16,007 nucleotides of DNA from NCBI GenBank assembly GCA_002395865.1, contig DGVE01000014.1:1-16007 (forward strand), written 5' to 3'. Under the pieces are notes generated by a model, which saw only the letters and a program-made list of their open reading frames with translations, was not told where the DNA came from and made no database searches. Positions within the stretch are counted from its first letter, which is position 1. Every line of letters begins with the position of its first letter. This document shows, in pieces, positions 13,101 through 16,007 of this stretch. The DNA is from Lachnospiraceae bacterium UBA4292. Lineage in GTDB: Bacteria; Bacillota; Clostridia; Lachnospirales; Lachnospiraceae. The position numbers and the translations under genes were made by a program.

Positions 13101-16007
13101 TGCCTGTGATCTCCTTCACATCGCCCAGGTCGAAGTCAAATTCCACTATCTGTCCGGCGCTGAGCTTTGAAATGCCGAGATCCGACAGGTAGATATATTT
13201 GCTCCTGAGTTCCTTCGCTTCCGGCTCATCGGGTACAAAGTTGACCGCCAGTGCAAGATCCCTGGTCTCTGTCTCTACGGCCTGCTCCTCCGCGTTCTTG
13301 GACACCTGAAGGAATACTCTCTGAACCGCTCTTGTATCGATCAGTGAACCCGAGTGCAGTGTCTGCGGAGTTCTGGCATCCACCGTACCGCCGACCAGGT
13401 ATGAGTCGATCAGAACGCCCGAACGGACTCTCTGAAGGATCGCATACTTGATGGGCGCCTCGTAATCCATCACTCTGGTGAAGGCATTGACATCCACTCC
13501 CTCGAGGCTGGACATATTGTCGGCCGAGATTCCCGTCGCGTAGAAGATGGTATTGCCGTCTTCATCGGTGGTCCTGTTCATGACCTTGATACCCTCATCG
13601 GCACCTACCGTGTTGGGCACGACATTTGCGCTGGCGCTTCTGAGCATCATGTTCGTAGCGTCGATATACTTTACGCACGCCTGCATGTCGTAGATCTTCG
13701 GATCCGATGCGGTCTTGGTCTTGTCCATGTAGATGAACAGGTTCAATGTATCGTTGCTTGACTTCGGCTCCTTCGGAACAATGGAGCGGAAGTTTTTGTC
13801 AGTCGAGCTGAGCTCGATCGGCTCGCAGTCGATCGCGAAACTCACCTGAGCCACGGATCCCTCTGTGACCAGATTGCCCTCCTGGCTCCTCTTGTAAACG
13901 TCTGTGTGGACCGTTACCACATCGTCGCTTGCCCACTGAGCCACCAGGATCGGCTCGCGGCCGCTGGGGTAGCGGTAATCGAACTCGCCGTTCTCATTGA
14001 TATAGCGGCTTCCGTTGCCCTGTACCAGGTAGATGCTCACATCCTGAATATTCCAGTTGGTCACACAGCTGCTCCTGATATTGAGAGTCATGCTGTTTAT
14101 CTTCCAGACATCCTTAATCGAGAGGTAGAACTTATCCTGCTTGCCTGCTCTGAACTGATATGCGGCGTTGCTTACATAGAAGGGCATCTCCTCCTCGTAA
14201 TCGCCCGTATCCGTCTGAACGACTCTGGTCGTTGTACCGGTCCTGCCGGCGTAATCGTTCATGAGCTTGATTATATCAAGGTTCTCCACCGGCTGGCTGT
14301 TTCCGTCCGAATCCTGATAGTAAAGATCCATCGACATACCGCCGACCAGGGACTGCTCGTCCATTGTGTAGGGATTATTGTTTGCGTCGTACTTTATGAG
14401 CTTCTTGTAGCTGCCGGTGGTTATGCAGACCATGAGCTTGGCACTGTAGGTGCTCTCGGTGATCTGATAGTCGGTAGCAAGCTCGGAGACGGTCCTTCCC
14501 TCCATACCGTAGTTGGAGGCCAGCTGTCCCTGCTCTCTGTACTCGATGCCTACCCAGCCGAGGCCGTCCTCGGTATTGCCCCTTGCGGTCCATGTGGCCA
14601 CCAGGGCGGTGTTGGAATCCCTTATGACATCAATGTACTCTATCTTAAGCTTATCGTATATATTACTGTTCGAATCCTGATCGTCCGGTATAACTCTCAC
14701 GGATACCAGATCGCCGTAATCCTGCGATACAGGTATGTAGAACGTCGCCTTGGAGCCGGTCCTGAATGCGTCTCCAGGTATCTGCTGGTTAGCCAGCGTC
14801 ACACCGCTGACACCATGCTCGAATATCAGCTGGAAATAGAACAGGTTCGCGCTTCCGCAGTCGTCGTCATCGACGTTCGTCTTATTGCCGGCTACCTTTA
14901 CGTCCACCTGATAGACTCCGCGCTCCTTGGTAAATCCGAGGCTCTTCTGGGTATCCTGATAGGTCATATGCTTTGAGAGCTCATCCCAGTCCACATCGTC
15001 CTTCTTGGCTACCTCTTCGCCATCGCCGTTGATTATCGTCCACTCATCGCTGTCGTCGATAAGATAACCGGGCGTCCAATCATCATCTGAGGGATCGGTT
15101 GCACCTTCATCATCCATTTCGAGATCACCGATGGAGAATATCTTCTTACCCGTCTGGACCTTTCTGCTGTACTGCAGATGGCTCCTGAGCCTTGAAGCGG
15201 CGCCTGTTCCGCTTCCCTGCACCTCCAGCTCCTTCCACACAGCATTTCTGTGTCCCACCGGATTGCCGCCGGACGAGGAATTCTTCACCATGGCAATGGT
15301 GAGTCCGGCCATCTGCCACTCGTCGTTTCCGGAGATCTTTACCGAAACATCAAGGAATTCCAGCACGGACTGGAGGGGTATTATAAACTGTACCTTTCCG
15401 CCCGAAGCCATGCCGTACTTATACGCGAACTCGTCCGTACTTGCAGGCCATTTGCCGTAGAAATCATTTACATATTCACGGATGTTATACGAGGGGCTCA
15501 TTCGCTCCTTGTCCTGCAGATCGTTGTATTTGAACTGTATCTCTACATCGTCCGCTGTTCCCGCATTCTCCACAGTATCGGTGAAGATCGTCACGAGATA
15601 CCTCTCGGCAGTCTCCCTGGGTTCAAGCACCAGTCCCGCTTTGTAATTAACAAGATTTATCGAGTTGTCCAGCAACGACTCGAGCATGATACCTGAGGTA
15701 CTTGTGGTCGTGGAATACTTGGTAGGGTTGTTTGCCCCCGGTATGAACTTGTATCTTACTACCGCTCCGTCTAAAGCCATGTAGCACTTCGCGTCGGGAT
15801 AGACAGCAAAGCATGTGTAATATACGCTGTCAGACTTTGCTATATCGTCTCTGTTTCTTGCCACGCTGTCTCCGCCGGACGCGGAAGAGACAAGTCCCGC
15901 GGTCGCTCCGTTGTCGCCGATCCTTATCGAAGCGCTGATCACACTCTTGAAGTCGGGTAGCGTCGCGGAGAATGCTATCGTCTCTCCCTGCTGTGCGATA
16001 CCCGCGA
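10180..16007 (-). CDS. Giant repeat-containing surface protein, N-terminus outside the window
   Basis: At least 1,942 residues are visible. The frame stays open to the right edge (upstream of the GTG at 15940-15942 it still reads ...GETIAFSATLPDFKS), so the true start lies outside. The N-terminal two thirds (about 15555-12646) is made of beta-sandwich segments that repeat a PLAT-like pattern, 'F-x-[IL]-x-[LV] ... D-[VL] ... W ... V-x-[IV]-Y', e.g. KFYLSIKDVWKINSMTLNIR. The C-terminal third holds four repeats of about 180 residues, each with a helical insert and a FxAPxNYSGxxxxYRIxV block. Linkers are rich in Asp and Glu. The C-terminus ends in EENNGEPEPGGDN with no LPxTG motif, membrane segment or sorting tail, so anchoring must come from the missing N-terminus, non-covalent binding or a partner. 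It probably acts outside the cell as a fibre, adhesin or scaffold. It is the first visible gene of the operon with the VirD4-like ATPase. Confidence 0.85.
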   Translation of the reverse strand, partial: AGIAQQGETIAFSATLPDFKSVISASIRIGDNGATAGLVSSASGGDSVARNRDDIAKSDSVYYTCFAVYPDAKCYMALDGAVVRYKFIPGANNPTKYSTTTSTSGIMLESLLDNSINLVNYKAGLVLEPRETAERYLVTIFTDTVENAGTADDVEIQFKYNDLQDKERMSPSYNIREYVNDFYGKWPASTDEFAYKYGMASGGKVQFIIPLQSVLEFLDVSVKISGNDEWQMAGLTIAMVKNSSSGGNPVGHRNAVWKELEVQGSGTGAASRLRSHLQYSRKVQTGKKIFSIGDLEMDDEGATDPSDDDWTPGYLIDDSDEWTIINGDGEEVAKKDDVDWDELSKHMTYQDTQKSLGFTKERGVYQVDVKVAGNKTNVDDDDCGSANLFYFQLIFEHGVSGVTLANQQIPGDAFRTGSKATFYIPVSQDYGDLVSVRVIPDDQDSNSNIYDKLKIEYIDVIRDSNTALVATWTARGNTEDGLGWVGIEYREQGQLASNYGMEGRTVSELATDYQITESTYSAKLMVCITTGSYKKLIKYDANNNPYTMDEQSLVGGMSMDLYYQDSDGNSQPVENLDIIKLMNDYAGRTGTTTRVVQTDTGDYEEEMPFYVSNAAYQFRAGKQDKFYLSIKDVWKINSMTLNIRSSCVTNWNIQDVSIYLVQGNGSRYINENGEFDYRYPSGREPILVAQWASDDVVTVHTDVYKRSQEGNLVTEGSVAQVSFAIDCEPIELSSTDKNFRSIVPKEPKSSNDTLNLFIYMDKTKTASDPKIYDMQACVKYIDATNMMLRSASANVVPNTVGADEGIKVMNRTTDEDGNTIFYATGISADNMSSLEGVDVNAFTRVMDYEAPIKYAILQRVRSGVLIDSYLVGGTVDARTPQTLHSGSLIDTRAVQRVFLQVSKNAEEQAVETETRDLALAVNFVPDEPEAKELRSKYIYLSDLGISKLSAGQIVEFDFDLGDVKEITGISIAALGTMRTDFANIYIAEQGVDGSILRDYSFEGGVRPTQNPMKVEPSGKLLPVRVELKTATDEMNFTSGTEDAVKLTIGYTDIYGDPQTKELPNARTYIQTGEGFKSGGTDVVEIMIPELKDLRWIQLEPVHGDDPEGTRLASWKVETVSAAIGITGRPVVRTVNKRIIEGNPVKVFVSDILVVGSVKVFPKAVKDDSGAVIPVTKPTEDFNITTGDEKSVTVSSGSRVEITVKSSGSTSGFDAKLVMLDEDGNEVEAELDSDTNDKDSSEYIEELYEQAKASYESEKSTKDEKKAAKKVMDLIESLDDVSGSFRYGGQKTEEGEEGKENTETTETDEDKIDDDMIIFVPPVNYSDEKVTYRIYVSSRENDEMGYMLEVIVRSENDELADAIEEWMKNRTVAVYTDPNGAEELMENGTELTVNITSGSEISVNSLIGDIEGLDVDVVQIDPETNRTVEPNYDALYDYDKDKLENLLELAEKSAASETASASEKSAATKLVDILTDMLEGDGEVSFTDATLTFKAPRNYSGEAIKYRITVQTHVEETDEDDEETSGGIDVKAGFTLEITVKSESDKLKSALEKWNSLRSAGVVTVKEANGSDADVTNVLNDGNANIAVDSGEGVKVDILAKDDIYVKVVMVDSDTDTDKKVSYVATHGFNESYLNTLIARADESMASELSSDTEKTLAAKVKEQAQSMLTAAGSYTEDGATVTFFAPRNYSGAKAVYRIYVTAGDEEDDDALSFTVTITVRSEKNDLEDNVEKWNFSRTVGRASIIDADGDVYETSQIKMGDETTKLIESRETIKIEVNPLTGEKFDMLIYSYDPASGAIGKAAFNTSHGVSDEELTELENDANSVLAMENATEAEIKAANEALAVVGAMKNSAGSFLQNSKEGSFVAPGNYTGSNMYYQLKIVDAEGSSVAKTVISVRPEANTFNDVKEALAKAVSDGTAARNNGVSNEENNGEPEPGGDN
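10258..12465 (-). repeat. Four tandem ~180-residue protein repeats in the giant surface protein
   Basis: Approximate units are 12465-11896, 11895-11332, 11331-10789 and 10788-10258. Each has a beta start, a helix of about 35 residues (e.g. KDKLENLLELAEKSAASETA; ESYLNTLIARADESMASELS; DEELTELENDANSVLAMENA), then a strand block (FVPPVNYS..YRIYV, FKAPRNYSG..YRITV, FFAPRNYSG..YRIYV, FVAPGNYTG..YYQLKI) and a closing VRSE/VKSE...L...EKWN..R block. The strand block resembles the cadherin-like/tandem-95 pattern of adhesins. Copies have diverged strongly; the fourth is the most different and lacks the EKWN motif. Confidence 0.8.
12646..15555 (-). repeat. PLAT-like beta-sandwich segments in the N-terminal part of the giant protein
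   Basis: Five segments at about 15555-15283, 14841-14623, 14337-14023, 13257-13045 and 12879-12646, and perhaps a sixth at 13854-13651, share a strand order: an early [VI]-x-[FL]-x-[YF] strand, a loop, then 'F-x-I-x-[LV]...L-x-[DS]-[VI]...V-x-[IL]' and a closing 'W-x-[LIM]-x-x-[VL]-x-[IV]'. Examples are KVQFIIPLQSVLEFLDVSVK, KATFYIPVSQDYGDLVSVRV and VVEIMIPELKDLRWIQLEPV. This is the PLAT/LH2-like order, domains that bind lipid, glycan or protein. Divergence is high and the assignment is by eye. Confidence 0.45.

Noticed and set aside
13906..14976. A plus-strand open frame of 356 codons
   Set aside because: It lies wholly antisense to the giant surface protein, whose frame shows clear domain patterns; it has no recognisable motif and no convincing ribosome-binding site.
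7067..16007. Reading the locus as an ordinary conjugative element
   Set aside because: Only the coupling-type ATPase is present; no relaxase, VirB4, integrase, origin of transfer or attachment repeats are visible. It cannot be excluded beyond the edge.

Overview
The window looks like a chromosomal segment of a low-to-mid-GC Firmicute, most probably a clostridial Lachnospiraceae. That placement is inferred from the gene families: a CD1115-type VirD4-like ATPase, a RsbU/RsbV/RsbW-type partner-switching set, an ECF sigma factor with a membrane anti-sigma partner, small Ig-like lipoproteins, and a clostridial-style nucleoside phosphorylase remnant. All recognised genes lie on the minus strand, so transcription runs from high to low coordinates. 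I see no rRNA, tRNA, CRISPR array or insertion sequence.

Region 1 (16007 to 3923, minus) reads as one long operon ending in a strong intrinsic terminator at 3912-3949. In order of transcription it holds: a giant secreted or surface protein whose N-terminus lies outside the window (at least 1,942 residues); a 303-residue single-pass membrane protein with beta-rich extracellular domains; a VirD4/TraG-type membrane ATPase; an unrecognised 200-residue protein with a strongly basic then acidic tail; a STAS-domain anti-sigma-factor antagonist; a RsbW-like ATP-binding kinase; and a membrane HAMP-SpoIIE phosphatase with an extracellular sensor region. Gaps are short (4-base overlap to 93 bases). The arrangement suggests a cell-surface apparatus whose ATPase and giant protein are governed by a sensor phosphatase / kinase / STAS switch. 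No relaxase, VirB4 or other conjugation gene is visible here, so this need not be a conjugation system. It is the best candidate in the window for an undescribed system.

Region 2 (3854 to 1062, minus) is a separate signalling operon: an ECF sigma factor, its membrane anti-sigma partner, then two paralogous lipoproteins related to each other and overlapping by 4 bases.

Region 3 (1061 to 1, minus) holds an internally deleted nucleoside phosphorylase remnant, a set of CTTCAA direct repeats, one more small lipoprotein gene with a hairpin at its end, and possibly the first 21 codons of a further secreted protein that runs off the left edge. The lipoprotein genes are visibly more AT-rich than the phosphorylase remnant and Region 1.
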